A stretch of DNA of 64,000 nucleotides from NCBI RefSeq assembly GCF_019550915.1, contig NZ_JAHWCI010000008.1, positions 186,001 to 250,000 of the forward strand, in the 5' to 3' direction. This DNA is from Mumia sp. zg.B17 (GTDB lineage Bacteria > Actinomycetota > Actinomycetes > Propionibacteriales > Nocardioidaceae). Numbering within the stretch: position 1 is the first letter of the stretch; every line of letters begins with the position of its first letter. Positions 25,810 through 34,161 of the stretch are shown here, in pieces. The translations under genes were made by a program, and so were the position numbers. The notes below the pieces were generated by a model. The model did no database searches. It was not told the DNA's origin and saw nothing but the letters and a program-made list of their open reading frames with translations.

Positions 25810-26885
25810 GACGGCAGCACCGCCTCGACCAGCCAGCCCTGCGGGACCGGACCGGCGGTGAGTCGGCCACCGACGCTTTCGGCGCGCTCGCGCATGCCGT
25901 CGAGGCCGGAACCGGGGGTGGCCGCGGGGTCGGGCGTCCCGCCGTTGCGCACCGTCACCGTGACGTCTGCCTTGCCGGCGATCACGCAGACAGCGACTGG
26001 CTCGCCGGCGGCGTGCCGAGCGGCGTTGGTCAGTGCCTCCTGGACGATCCGGTAGGCAGCCAGTCCCCGGGTGGATCCCAAAGAGGAAAGGTCTCCCTCG
26101 ACCTTGAGCTCGACGGCAGCGCCGGCTCGGCGGAACGAGTCCACGAGGTCGGCGATGTCACGGGCGTCGGGCAGCGGCGCCATCCGGACGGGGTCGTCGG
26201 TGCGCATCAGGCCGACGGTGGCGCGGACCTCCTCCAGGCTCTGTCGGGCCAACCTCTCCGCCTCGACCAGGGAGGCGCGCGCTTCCTCGGGCTCGTCGTC
26301 GAGTGCGAGCCGGGCGCTGCCGATGTGCAGCAGCGAGACGGTCAGGGCGTGGCCGATCACGTCGTGCACCTCATCGGCGATCCGGCTGCGCTCCTCGGCC
26401 CTGCTGCGCTCGGCCAGCTCGGCCCGGGTGCGGTTGAGCTCGACCACGGTCAGTCGCAGTCGCCGGGCGAACACGCAGGCGATGGTCGTGAACGCCGTAC
26501 CGATGATCCAGGCACCCCATCCGGGTTCCGAGGGGTGGATCGCCCACTCCCCGACGGGTCCTGCGAGGAGTACGACGAGCGTGGTCAGGGCCACCGGCAA
26601 CGCAGACGACAGCGCGGCCCAGGCGGCGATGACGCACAGCCCCATCCAGGACAGGTTGGAGGACTGCTCGTGACCGAGCACCACCAGCCCCGCGATCGGG
26701 ATGACCAACCCCGCCGCGAGCCGCCAGCCCGACGGCGCCCACTTCGCCAGCGCCAGCGCCGCAGCGACGATGCCCGCGGCCGACCACAGCGCCACCGGGG
26801 TCGACTGGCGCGTCATCAGCACTCCCAGGAGCGCGAAGAACGCGAGCGCGGCAGGTGCCGCGGCTCGCGTTCCCCACTCCGTCAT
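25806..26885 (-). CDS. Sensor histidine kinase (HisKA_3 type)
   Basis: 359 residues. Residues 1-145 contain about five to six transmembrane segments and no large extracellular domain, so it likely senses within the membrane, as the regulators of drug exporters do. The phosphorylated His174 lies in EVHDVIGHAL; the HATPase domain follows with EALTNAARHA and GSGLDGMRERAE. ATG 26885 begins before the first membrane segment; the ribosome site is weak. It lies 17 bp after the permease and is coupled to the response regulator. Confidence 0.92.
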   Translation of the reverse strand: MTEWGTRAAAPAALAFFALLGVLMTRQSTPVALWSAAGIVAAALALAKWAPSGWRLAAGLVIPIAGLVVLGHEQSSNLSWMGLCVIAAWAALSSALPVALTTLVVLLAGPVGEWAIHPSEPGWGAWIIGTAFTTIACVFARRLRLTVVELNRTRAELAERSRAEERSRIADEVHDVIGHALTVSLLHIGSARLALDDEPEEARASLVEAERLARQSLEEVRATVGLMRTDDPVRMAPLPDARDIADLVDSFRRAGAAVELKVEGDLSSLGSTRGLAAYRIVQEALTNAARHAAGEPVAVCVIAGKADVTVTVRNGGTPDPAATPGSGLDGMRERAESVGGRLTAGPVPQGWLVEAVLPS

Positions 26886-26902
26886 AGGAGCGACCCTAGA
26901 CG

Positions 26903-27712
26903 TCACAGGGCGCTGCGCCGTGCCGCCAGGGCCATGGCGCCGACCGCGATCACGGTGACGGCCACCAGGGCGACCGTGGCGTCGCCGATCCCGAGCCACG
27001 GTTCCCGGATCGCCTGGTTGGCCAGCGACAGCGGCAGCCGCTCGGAGATCTCCCGCAGCGCATCCGACATCACCGCCGGCGGTGGGCCGCCGACACCGAG
27101 CAGGAAGGAGGGGAAGAACAGCAGCAGCCCGACGGCCTGTGCCGCCCGCGCCGAGGGCAGCATCGTCCCGAGCAGCACCCCGATGCTGGCGAACGCCACG
27201 GAGGCAACGACCACGCCGGCCACGACCCGCACCGGGTCCTCGACGCTCGGGATGCCGTAGACCGGTGCGGCGACGGCCAGCAGGAGCGCACCCGAGATCG
27301 CGATCGCGGTGAGGCCGACCATGAGCTGGGCCAACGCGAACGACCACCGTGGGAACCCCGACGCCGCGAACCGGCGCAGCACTCCTCGCTCCCGGTAGGT
27401 GGCGATGTGCACCGGCAGCATGATCAGTCCAGTCGCCCCGATCACCACGGTGAAGTAGGAAGCGACGTACCAGTGCGACGGGTTCACCGGGAAGGCGTCG
27501 TCGGGCTGGGTCCCGAACGAGCCGCCGATGATCAGCATGGAGACGATCGGGAACACCAGCACGAAGGTCAGGGCGAACGGCTCGCGGCTGAGCAGCCGGA
27601 GCTCGGTGGTGACGAGTCGGCGGGTGGCCGAGCGGTGCTTGGGCGCGGGCGCGGCGGTGGAGCGCGGATCGGCGCCGGCAGTGTCCGGCTGGATGGGGAC
27701 GAACGTGCTCAT
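26903..27712 (-). CDS. ABC-2 type transporter permease
   Basis: 269 residues. A cytosolic N-terminus of about 45 residues precedes six hydrophobic segments, with TYRERGVLRRFAASG in the cytoplasmic loop that couples to the ATPase, as in DrrB-like exporters. It would export a drug, lipid or peptide; the substrate is unknown. ATG 27712 overlaps the ATPase stop (ATGA), giving a two-gene exporter whose partner is the next entry. Confidence 0.9.
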   Translation of the reverse strand: MSTFVPIQPDTAGADPRSTAAPAPKHRSATRRLVTTELRLLSREPFALTFVLVFPIVSMLIIGGSFGTQPDDAFPVNPSHWYVASYFTVVIGATGLIMLPVHIATYRERGVLRRFAASGFPRWSFALAQLMVGLTAIAISGALLLAVAAPVYGIPSVEDPVRVVAGVVVASVAFASIGVLLGTMLPSARAAQAVGLLLFFPSFLLGVGGPPPAVMSDALREISERLPLSLANQAIREPWLGIGDATVALVAVTVIAVGAMALAARRSAL

Positions 27713-28689
27713 GATGCGACCTTCCTGGTCTCGGGGAGATCGGTGGACTGGTCGAGCAGGGTCAGCAGCGCCGACTCGAGATCGGGGATGTCGACCCGGA
27801 GATCGACCGGCACGGGGTGTCCGCTCGCGACGAGCCAGGCCCCCACGTGGGCGATGGCCTCGCGCGCGCCCTCGATCGCGACCTGGTCGCGCTCCTGGCT
27901 CACCCGGTGTACGCCGGGAAGTCGATCGAGCTCGCCGCGGATCGCCGAACCCCCGGCACCCGGAAGCCCGAAGCGGACCGTGACTCCAGGGGCGTGGCGG
28001 GCGACCAGCTCGGCGGGCGTGCCCTGGTCGAGCACCCGCCCCTGTCGCATGGCGACGACACGCTCGCACAGTGCCTCCGCCTCGTCGAGCTCGTGCGTCA
28101 CGAGCATGACGGTGGTGCCCTCGTCACGCAGCTGCGCAACGGCGGACCACACCTCACGCCGTGCGGCGGGGTCCAGGCCCTGGGTGAGCTCGTCGAGGAT
28201 GACCAGGCGCGGCCGGTTGAGCAGCGCGAGCACGAGGAACAACCGCTGCCGCTCTCCCCCGCTCAGCCCCGCGAACGGGGAGCGACGCAGCCGCCCGAGG
28301 CCGAACTGCTCGAGCAGCCGGTCCCGGTCCTGGGCGTGCGGGCCGGCGAACAGGTCCACCGCCTCGGTGACCCGCAGCCGGTCGGGCAACCCAGAGCTCT
28401 GCAGCTGGCTGCCCACCTGCAGGCGCAGGCGATCGGCCTGCTTGACCGGGTCCAGGCCGAGGACCCGGATCACCCCGGAGTCGGGCGTCCGCAGGCCCTG
28501 CAGGCACTCGACGGTGGTGGTCTTGCCGGCACCGTTGGCGCCGATGAGACCGACGATCTCACCAGCCCCCACGTGCAGGTCGAGATTGTCGACGACGACT
28601 CGTCCGCCGTACGACTTGGTCAGTCCGCGCACGGTGACGACCGGCCCAGAGATGTGCTCGGTGGCGTGGCGCATGGGTGTTGGTTGCAT
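27709..28689 (-). CDS. ABC transporter ATP-binding protein
   Basis: 326 residues. Walker A GANGAGKTT, Q-loop region, signature LSGGERQRLF, Walker B LVILDE followed by LTQGLDP, and the switch histidine in VTHELDEAE; a C-terminal 100-residue extension is typical of DrrA/CcmA-like exporters. ATG 28689 has a GGGGG site just upstream; an inner ATG at 28674 is possible. First gene of the insertion's four-gene unit, which is probably transcribed leftwards from the noncoding arm at 28690-28900. Confidence 0.92.
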   Translation of the reverse strand: MQPTPMRHATEHISGPVVTVRGLTKSYGGRVVVDNLDLHVGAGEIVGLIGANGAGKTTTVECLQGLRTPDSGVIRVLGLDPVKQADRLRLQVGSQLQSSGLPDRLRVTEAVDLFAGPHAQDRDRLLEQFGLGRLRRSPFAGLSGGERQRLFLVLALLNRPRLVILDELTQGLDPAARREVWSAVAQLRDEGTTVMLVTHELDEAEALCERVVAMRQGRVLDQGTPAELVARHAPGVTVRFGLPGAGGSAIRGELDRLPGVHRVSQERDQVAIEGAREAIAHVGAWLVASGHPVPVDLRVDIPDLESALLTLLDQSTDLPETRKVAS

Positions 28690-29361
28690 GCCCCCATTCC
28701 ATGTCGCGGGGACCCTCGGCACATCGGCCCGGAGGCAGAACCCGACCTCTGCCCCCGGGCAGAGGTCCCTGGAGACTGTAAGCAGTGCAGACGAACCCGA
28801 CCAGGTCCCTGGACCGGCCCTGCGACGGCCACGCGACGGCCACGCCATGACCGTGGTGACCTTCGGCGCAGTCAGGTAGGTGCGCCCCAGGGCGATCCGC
28901 TGGAGCACCTGGGTGTGGTCGCGCAGATCCTCGCCCTGGCCGAACAGGTCCCGCCGGCCACGGCCTCGCGGGCGCAGCTGTGGCGGCGTACGGCGAAACC
29001 GTCGTCCGCCTCCTGTAGACCAAGATGGTCGGGCAGCTAACGCAGCCACAAGGTGGGTGCCGACACGGGTGTCTAAGGCGCGATGGCGGTAGCCGTTGCG
29101 CTGTGCGGCGCGGCCCGGGTTGGGCCGTCTCCATTCCGCGCCAACGACAGCGTCGGCAGCGTTCTCCTCGATGAGGTGTCAGGCAGTCAGCGCGGGCAGG
29201 TCATCAGCTCCGATCTCGGGTTCGGTCACTACGCGGGACTTGACCGGCGTCAGCTCGGCCCGCAACCTCTTCGGGGGCGTCCGGCGTATCGAGCAGGGCG
29301 GCTCGCCCGGGCTCGGCAAGCGACGCTAGACCCGCACTGGATCACCCGACGCGGGGTCACG

Positions 29362-29380
29362 ATGCGACTATCGATGCGAC
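29362..29380 (+). repeat. Right-arm ATGCGAC pair, inner copy
   Basis: ATGCGACTATCG followed by ATGCGAC; same unit and orientation as 24906-24927. Confidence 0.6.
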
Positions 29381-29490
29381 GGTTCAGCGCTCAACGCATC
29401 AGTCAGGGATGTCGTGTGACCGGCTGGCAGGACGGGCGCCTCCACTCAGCCGACCAGCGGGAGGATGCATGACGTCGGGCCTTGAGCGCC

Positions 29491-29512
29491 ATGCGACTAT
29501 CCATGCGGCTAT
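29491..29512 (+). repeat. Right-arm ATGCGACTAT pair, outer copy
   Basis: ATGCGACTATCC followed by ATGCGGCTAT; one mismatch to the unit at 24906-24927, same orientation. Confidence 0.65.
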
Positions 29513-29574
29513 ACGCTACAGATTCGAATGCGCCCCTATGCCTCTGAACGCCCGCTGAGGACGCCGACGGCCCA

Positions 29575-29590
29575 CCTGACCTGCGCTAAC
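29575..29590 (+). repeat. Right copy of 16-bp direct repeat CCTGACCTGCGCTAAC
   Basis: Identical to 25074-25089; lies 43 bp inside the right 11-bp repeat. Confidence 0.75.
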
Positions 29591-29597
29591 GTGTAGG

Positions 29598-30236
29598 TCA
29601 ACGCACCTGGAAGTACCCCAGAGCACCCGGCGTGCCGTCCATGTTGGACTGCACGAGCGCGCCGACCGTGACGGTGCGTCCCGCGAGCTCGACCAGGCGA
29701 GACGAGGTGCCGATCCCTCCCTTGTAGCCGAGCGCCGTCGTGCCCGTCCCGGCTCCGACGCACCCCTCGACGACGCGCCCACCACTCGCCGACGCGAGGG
29801 CCTCCTCGACGTGCTCGGCGCCGACCGCGCGGGCGCGGACATCGGAGAGGTGGCCGTCGTTCGTCTCGCCGACGACAGGGTTGAGCGTGGCGACGTCCTC
29901 GTAGCCGGGACGCGCCAGGACGTGGGCGACCAGCGCGTCGGCCACCCGGAACACCGAGAGCGTGCTGGTGAGCAGCACCGGCGTCTCGAGCGCCCCGAGC
30001 TCGACCAGCTGGGTCGCCCCGACGAGCTTGCCGAACCCGTTGCCCACCGACAGCCCGGCGGGCAGCCGGCGACGCGACGGCCCGAGCGCGTCCGGCACGA
30101 TCGCGGTCACCCCCGTCCGCAGGTCCCCGCGGGCGATCGTCGCGTGCCCGACGCGCACGCCCTCGACGTCGGTGATCGCTCCGTACCGGCCCCGTGGATG
30201 GGGGCCGAGGGTGAGCGGCAGCTCGTCGACGCGCAC
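29598..30236 (-). pseudogene. N-terminal half of interrupted P1-family (DmpA-like) aminopeptidase
   Basis: Residues 1-201 match the N-terminal part of DmpA-like proteins: ITDVEGVRVGHATI, GVTAIVPDALG, GNGFGKLVGATQLVELG, TLNPVVGETNDGHLSD, GCVGAGTGTTALGYKGGIGTSSR and TVGALVQSNMDG. The next 12 codons (29598-29633) come from the insertion and end at a stop. The missing half with the serine nucleophile is at 24382-24795. The GTG start at 30236 is seven bases from a TAGCGT box, so the original mRNA may have been leaderless. The fragment should be inactive. Confidence 0.85.
29634..29644 (+). repeat. Right 11-bp direct repeat of the insertion (GCCGTCCATGT)
   Basis: Identical to 24796-24806. In the reconstructed gene this sequence continues as TGGAC, so GTCCA-TGT-TGGAC forms a small inverted repeat at the joint. 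Confidence 0.85.
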
Positions 30237-30280
30237 GATGTGGACGCTACCGCGTCAGAGCACGAATCGACGCGGCCGCG

Positions 30281-32083
30281 TCAGAGCGACGCGACGTCGA
30301 GGTCGAGCGTCGTACGGTCGCCCGAGGCGACGAGGTCGAGGCGCGGCCCGACCGTGGGCAGCTCGTAGGTGAAGAAGTAGCGGGCCGCGGCACGCTTCCC
30401 CTCGTAGAACACGTCCTGCCCATCACCGGCCGCGAGCAGCTGCTCCAGCCAGATCCAGGCCACGACGACGTGACCCGCCGCCTCCAGGTAGGCCGACGCG
30501 TTCGCCAACGCCACCGCAGCGTCGCCCTGGGCCCAGGCGGTGCGCGTCACCTCGACCAGCCGCCCGAGCACCGGCTCCAGGGCGTCGGCGTACGAGGCGG
30601 CGTCTCCTCCCGCCTTGCGGGCCTGGGCAACCGACGCGCCGATCGTCGCCGCGAGCAGAGCGAGGCCCGCGCCGCCGTCGGCGACGACCTTGCGGCCGAG
30701 CAGGTCGAGCGCCTGGATGCCGTGGGTCCCCTCGTGAATCGGGTTGAGCCGGTTGTCGCGATAGAGCTGCTCCACCGGGTAGTCGCGGGTGTATCCGTAG
30801 CCCCCGTGCACCTGGATCGCGAGATCGTTGGCCGCGAGGCACCACTGCGACGGCCAGGACTTGGCGATGGGGGTCAGAACCTCCAGCAGCGTGTGCGCGC
30901 GTGCCCGCGCCTCGGCGTCGGGCCCGGTCGCCTCCTCGTCGACGAGCCGGGCGCAGTAGAGGACGAGGGCGAGTCCGCCCTCGACGTACGCCTTCGACGC
31001 AAGGAGCATGCGGCGGACGTCGGCGTGCTCGATGATCGGCACCGGCGGCGCGAGCGCGTCCTTGGCGCCGACCGGGCGCCCCTGGGTCCGCGTCTTCGCG
31101 TAGTCGAGCGCATGGAGGTAGCCCGTGTAGCCGAGCGCGACCGCACCAGCGCCGACACCGATCCGGGCCGCGTTCATCATGTGGAACATGGCGGCGAGGC
31201 CGCGGTGCTCCTCGCCCACGAGGAAGCCGATCGCCCCCGCCTGCCCGCCTGGCTCGGCGAAGCCCTCGCCGAAGTTCAGCAGCGTGTTGGTCGTGCCGCG
31301 GAAGCCCATCTTGTGGTTGAGGCCGACCAGCGCGACGTCGTTGCGCTCGCCAGCCTCGCCCGCCGCGTCCGGAAGGTGCTTCGGGACGATGAAGAGGGAG
31401 ATACCGCGGACGCCGGGCGGCGCCCCGGGTGTCTTGGCGAGGACCAGGTGCACGATGTTCTCGCCGAGCTCGTGGTCACCACCCGAGATCCACATCTTGG
31501 TCCCGGTGACCCGGTAGGAACCGTCGTCCTGCGGCACCGCACGGGTGGTGATGTCGGTGAGCGAGGAGCCGGCCTGCGGCTCCGACAGGCACATCGTCCC
31601 GTACCAGCGGCCCTCGATCACCGGCTTCGCGTACGTCTCGATCTGCTCGGGCGTGCCGTAGGTCAGGATCAGGTGCGCGTTGCCCGCCGCGAGCGAGGGG
31701 TACGAGTGGACGCCGACGCTCGCCGCCTGGAACCACATCGCCGACGCCCGCTGGAGGGTGAAGGGCAGCTGGAGACCACCGTGCTCGGCGTCGAAGGCCA
31801 GGCCCGGGAACCCGGCGGCGTTGTACGCCGAGAGGGCCTCCGCCACGCCGGGAAGCATCTCGACGTGGCCGTCCGCGCCGACGCGGGGCTCCTCGATGTC
31901 GAGAGCGCGGCTGAGCGGGGCGAACTTCTCCGTCGCGATCGTCTCCGACAGCGCGAGAACCGCGTCGAACGTGTCGCGGTCGTGCTCGGCGTACCGCTCT
32001 CGAGACGTGAGCTCTTCGACGTCGAGCCACTCGTGCAGGAGGAACTCGAGGTCGCGCCGCGAGAGGATCCGGGAATCGGCCAT
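30281..32083 (-). CDS. Acyl-CoA dehydrogenase (FadE/DmdC-like, long form)
   Basis: 600 residues, the long acyl-CoA dehydrogenase form with an added C-terminal helical domain. Seen: TMCLSEPQAGSSLTDI (FAD/substrate), TKMWISGGDH, MGFRGTTN, then YTRDYPVEQLYRDNRLNPIHEGT near the end of the catalytic core. It introduces the alpha-beta double bond of an acyl-CoA and passes electrons to ETF. ATG 32083 is seven bases from TAGTAT and no ribosome site is seen. A palindromic operator overlaps the promoter. It starts 45 bp downstream of nothing else on its strand and may be a single-gene unit. Confidence 0.92.
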   Translation of the reverse strand: MADSRILSRRDLEFLLHEWLDVEELTSRERYAEHDRDTFDAVLALSETIATEKFAPLSRALDIEEPRVGADGHVEMLPGVAEALSAYNAAGFPGLAFDAEHGGLQLPFTLQRASAMWFQAASVGVHSYPSLAAGNAHLILTYGTPEQIETYAKPVIEGRWYGTMCLSEPQAGSSLTDITTRAVPQDDGSYRVTGTKMWISGGDHELGENIVHLVLAKTPGAPPGVRGISLFIVPKHLPDAAGEAGERNDVALVGLNHKMGFRGTTNTLLNFGEGFAEPGGQAGAIGFLVGEEHRGLAAMFHMMNAARIGVGAGAVALGYTGYLHALDYAKTRTQGRPVGAKDALAPPVPIIEHADVRRMLLASKAYVEGGLALVLYCARLVDEEATGPDAEARARAHTLLEVLTPIAKSWPSQWCLAANDLAIQVHGGYGYTRDYPVEQLYRDNRLNPIHEGTHGIQALDLLGRKVVADGGAGLALLAATIGASVAQARKAGGDAASYADALEPVLGRLVEVTRTAWAQGDAAVALANASAYLEAAGHVVVAWIWLEQLLAAGDGQDVFYEGKRAAARYFFTYELPTVGPRLDLVASGDRTTLDLDVASL

Positions 32084-32090
32084 GCGGCTG

Positions 32091-32110
32091 ATACTAAGCG
32101 CTCGCTTAGT
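32091..32110 (-). promoter_or_regulatory. TetR-type operator and -10 box of the acyl-CoA dehydrogenase gene
   Basis: ACTAAGCGCTCGCTTAGT (32093-32110) is an 18-bp palindrome with one central mismatch pair, like operators of TetR regulators of fatty-acid genes. The coding-strand -10 TAGTAT (32091-32096) overlaps its edge and ends seven bases before ATG 32083. The -35 is poor. No TetR gene lies nearby, so the regulator must be encoded elsewhere. Confidence 0.6.
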
Positions 32111-32197
32111 CAGCGTGTGAGCCCGGTCTCAGGCGGACGCTCTCCTGTCGGTGCCGACGGCTAGGTTGCTGATCACGACCCAGGAGCGCGAGGTGCT

Positions 32198-33400
32198 ATG
32201 TACGCCGTGATCGACACCGAGACGACCGGGCTCAGTCCGGCGTTCCACCACCGCGTGGCCGAGGTCGCCGTCGTCCTCGTCGATGCCGACGGCCGGGTCG
32301 AGCACGAGTGGTCCACTCTGGTCAACCCCGAGCGAGACCTCGGACCCCAGCGCATCCACGGCATCCGTGCCGTCGACGCCGTGCGCGCACCGCGGTTCTC
32401 CGAGGTCGCCGCGCACCTGGTGTCGCTCCTCCGCGGCCGCACGCTCGTCGCCCACAACCTCCCGTTCGACCTGACGTTCCTCGTGGCGGAGTTCGACCGG
32501 ATGGGGCTCGTCTTTCCCGTGGCTCACGACGCCGGACTGTGCACGATGACCCTGAGTGCCGACCTTCTCCCGGGCACGGGACGCTCGCTCGGAGACTGCT
32601 GCGCTGCGGCGGGGGTCCCTCTCGACGGATGGCACGCCGCCGCGGCCGACACCCGCGCGACCGCCGCGCTGCTCGCCCACTACCTCCGTCGCGTCGGGAC
32701 ACCACCTCCCTGGCACGACGTCGTCGACCGGGCGCGCGACGTCGCGTGGCCCGAGATCGCACCGCGGCGGTTCCGCGCGGTGCCGCGCCCCGACGATGCC
32801 TCGGCCGCGCGCCCGACCGGCTTCATGGCCGGCCTCGTCGGCGACCTCCCGCGAGACTCGGCGTCGGACCTCGCCGACCCGTACCTCGCGGTGCTCGACC
32901 GAGCGCTGACGGACCACGAGCTGGCGGCCGACGCCCCGGCCATGCTGGCGGCGGTCTCTCGCTCGCTCGGTCTGGGAGCCTCGGATGTCACTCGCATGCA
33001 CCGCGACTACCTCCGTGCTCTCGCCCGGCTCGCCACCCGCGACCGGACCTGCACCGACGCTGAACGACGAGAGCTCGAGCGCGTCGCCGACGCTCTCGGC
33101 CTCGACGGGTCCGACCTCGACGCTGCCCTGGCCGGCGCGGCCGTGCCGATGATCGTCGCCCCGTTCGCGCTCCCGCGCAGCGCCCGGGTGGTCTTCACCG
33201 GTGAGATGTCCGAGCCGCACGACGCCTGGGCCCGGCGCGCCACGGCGGCCGGGTTGCAGGTCCTCGACGGCGTCACGACCGAGGTCGACGTGGTGGTGGC
33301 CGCCGACTCGTGCACGATGTCGGTCAAGGCCAAGAAGGCACGCGGATACGGCATCCCGGTGATCACCGTGGAGGAGTTCGCACGCCACCTCGACCGCTGA
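32198..33400 (+). CDS. DEDDh exonuclease with C-terminal BRCT domain
   Basis: 400 residues. Residues 1-165 form a DnaQ-like 3'-5' exonuclease: DTETTGL (Asp6, Glu8), LVAHNLPFDLTFL with the second-metal aspartate, and HAAAADTRATA (DEDDh histidine and aspartate). A middle helical region (about 190-310) follows. Residues 325-400 form a BRCT domain: ARVVFTGEM, DGVTTEVDVVVAAD, KAKKARGYGIPVI. The pairing suggests a DNA repair or replication clean-up nuclease. ATG 32198 has GAGGTG upstream. The gene stands alone between divergent and codirectional neighbours. Confidence 0.88.
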   Translation: MYAVIDTETTGLSPAFHHRVAEVAVVLVDADGRVEHEWSTLVNPERDLGPQRIHGIRAVDAVRAPRFSEVAAHLVSLLRGRTLVAHNLPFDLTFLVAEFDRMGLVFPVAHDAGLCTMTLSADLLPGTGRSLGDCCAAAGVPLDGWHAAAADTRATAALLAHYLRRVGTPPPWHDVVDRARDVAWPEIAPRRFRAVPRPDDASAARPTGFMAGLVGDLPRDSASDLADPYLAVLDRALTDHELAADAPAMLAAVSRSLGLGASDVTRMHRDYLRALARLATRDRTCTDAERRELERVADALGLDGSDLDAALAGAAVPMIVAPFALPRSARVVFTGEMSEPHDAWARRATAAGLQVLDGVTTEVDVVVAADSCTMSVKAKKARGYGIPVITVEEFARHLDR

Positions 33401-33461
33401 CCCTCGGCGCACCCGGACACCGGGGGTTAGGCTGCACCATCGGCTTCGAGGAGGACGTCCG

Positions 33462-34139
33462 ATGGCAGAGCACAATGAGATCGTGAGCACGGTCGTGCGC
33501 GAGCTCAGCAGCATCCGGGGCCTGGAGCCGTCGATCGAGAAGGTGACGCAGTCCGCCCGACTCCTCTTCGACGCCGACCAGGCGGGGGTCACGCTCATCC
33601 GTTCGCGCGGCGAGCTCGAGACCGTCGGGCCGACGCACGAGATCGTGACCGAGCTGGACTCGCTGCAGTACGCGCTCGGCCAGGGTCCGTGCGTCGATGC
33701 GGTCACCGAGCAGCACGTCGTCATCGCCAACGATCTCGACTCCGACCCGCGCTGGCCGGAGTGGGGTCCACGGGCATGCAGCGTCGGCATCCAGAGCATC
33801 GTGGCGGCCGACCTCCAGGCCGACGGCAGGAGGATCGGCGCTCTCAACCTGTACGGTTCTCGCACCAACCAGTTCAAGGACACCGACGCCGCACTGCTGC
33901 TGTCGTTCTCGGCCCACGCGTCCGCGGCGCTCGCCGCCGCCCGCACGATCGAGTCGCTGAGCGCCGCGCTCGACACGCGCACCGTCATCGGCCAGGCGGA
34001 GGGCATCATCATGGAGCGGTTCGGTGTCGACCCGGTGACGGCGTTCGCGATCCTCAAGCGCTACTCCCAGGATTCCAACACGCGTCTGCGCGAGATCGCC
34101 GAGCAGATCGTCGAGCGACGAGAGCTGCCGAGCAGCTAG
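33462..34139 (+). CDS. GAF and ANTAR domain protein
   Basis: 225 residues. GAF domain, about 20-160, with LGQGPCVDAV; ANTAR domain, about 165-220, with IGQAEGIIMERFGVDPVTAFAILKRYSQDSNTRLREIAEQIV. ANTAR proteins bind paired hairpins in nascent RNA and prevent termination; the GAF domain supplies the signal. Common and multicopy in actinobacteria. ATG 33462 has GAGGAGGA upstream. No double-hairpin target is evident in the immediate neighbourhood. The ppk2 gene follows by 22 bp. Confidence 0.92.
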   Translation: MAEHNEIVSTVVRELSSIRGLEPSIEKVTQSARLLFDADQAGVTLIRSRGELETVGPTHEIVTELDSLQYALGQGPCVDAVTEQHVVIANDLDSDPRWPEWGPRACSVGIQSIVAADLQADGRRIGALNLYGSRTNQFKDTDAALLLSFSAHASAALAAARTIESLSAALDTRTVIGQAEGIIMERFGVDPVTAFAILKRYSQDSNTRLREIAEQIVERRELPSS

Positions 34140-34161
34140 TCGCACACCGGACGGGGGCATC

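Larger units (their letters stand above)
28690..29574. other. Noncoding right arm of the insertion
   Basis: No frame shows a recognisable protein; codon patterns look random and I find no integrase, resolvase or transposase motif. It must hold the promoter of the ABC/two-component unit. ATGCGACTA pairs occur at 29362 and 29491. A decayed recombinase gene cannot be excluded without a profile search. Confidence 0.5.
24807..29644. mobile_element. 4.84 kb insertion carrying ABC exporter and two-component system
   Basis: This segment separates the two halves of one peptidase gene. Deleting it with one copy of the 11-bp flanking repeat joins codon GGC of the N-half to GTG of the C-half in frame (QSNMDG-VLTIAG). 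It carries, on the minus strand, an ATPase, permease, histidine kinase and response regulator, plus noncoding arms of 328 bp on the left and about 0.9 kb on the right. No terminal inverted repeats or recombinase are seen. Repeated sequences occur in both arms (24906, 25074, 29362, 29491, 29575). It is best described as a non-autonomous site-specific element or a cassette that lost its recombinase; the mechanism is inference. Confidence 0.8.

Noticed and set aside
29083-29472. 129-codon plus-strand frame in the right arm of the insertion
   Set aside because: No family features or ribosome site, and composition like noncoding sequence; the ATGCGACTA repeat lies within it.
24807-29633. Insertion sequence or transposon with terminal inverted repeats
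   Set aside because: The inner ends do not pair as inverted repeats and no transposase is visible. The 11-bp flanking repeat could still be a target duplication, so the mechanism is left open.
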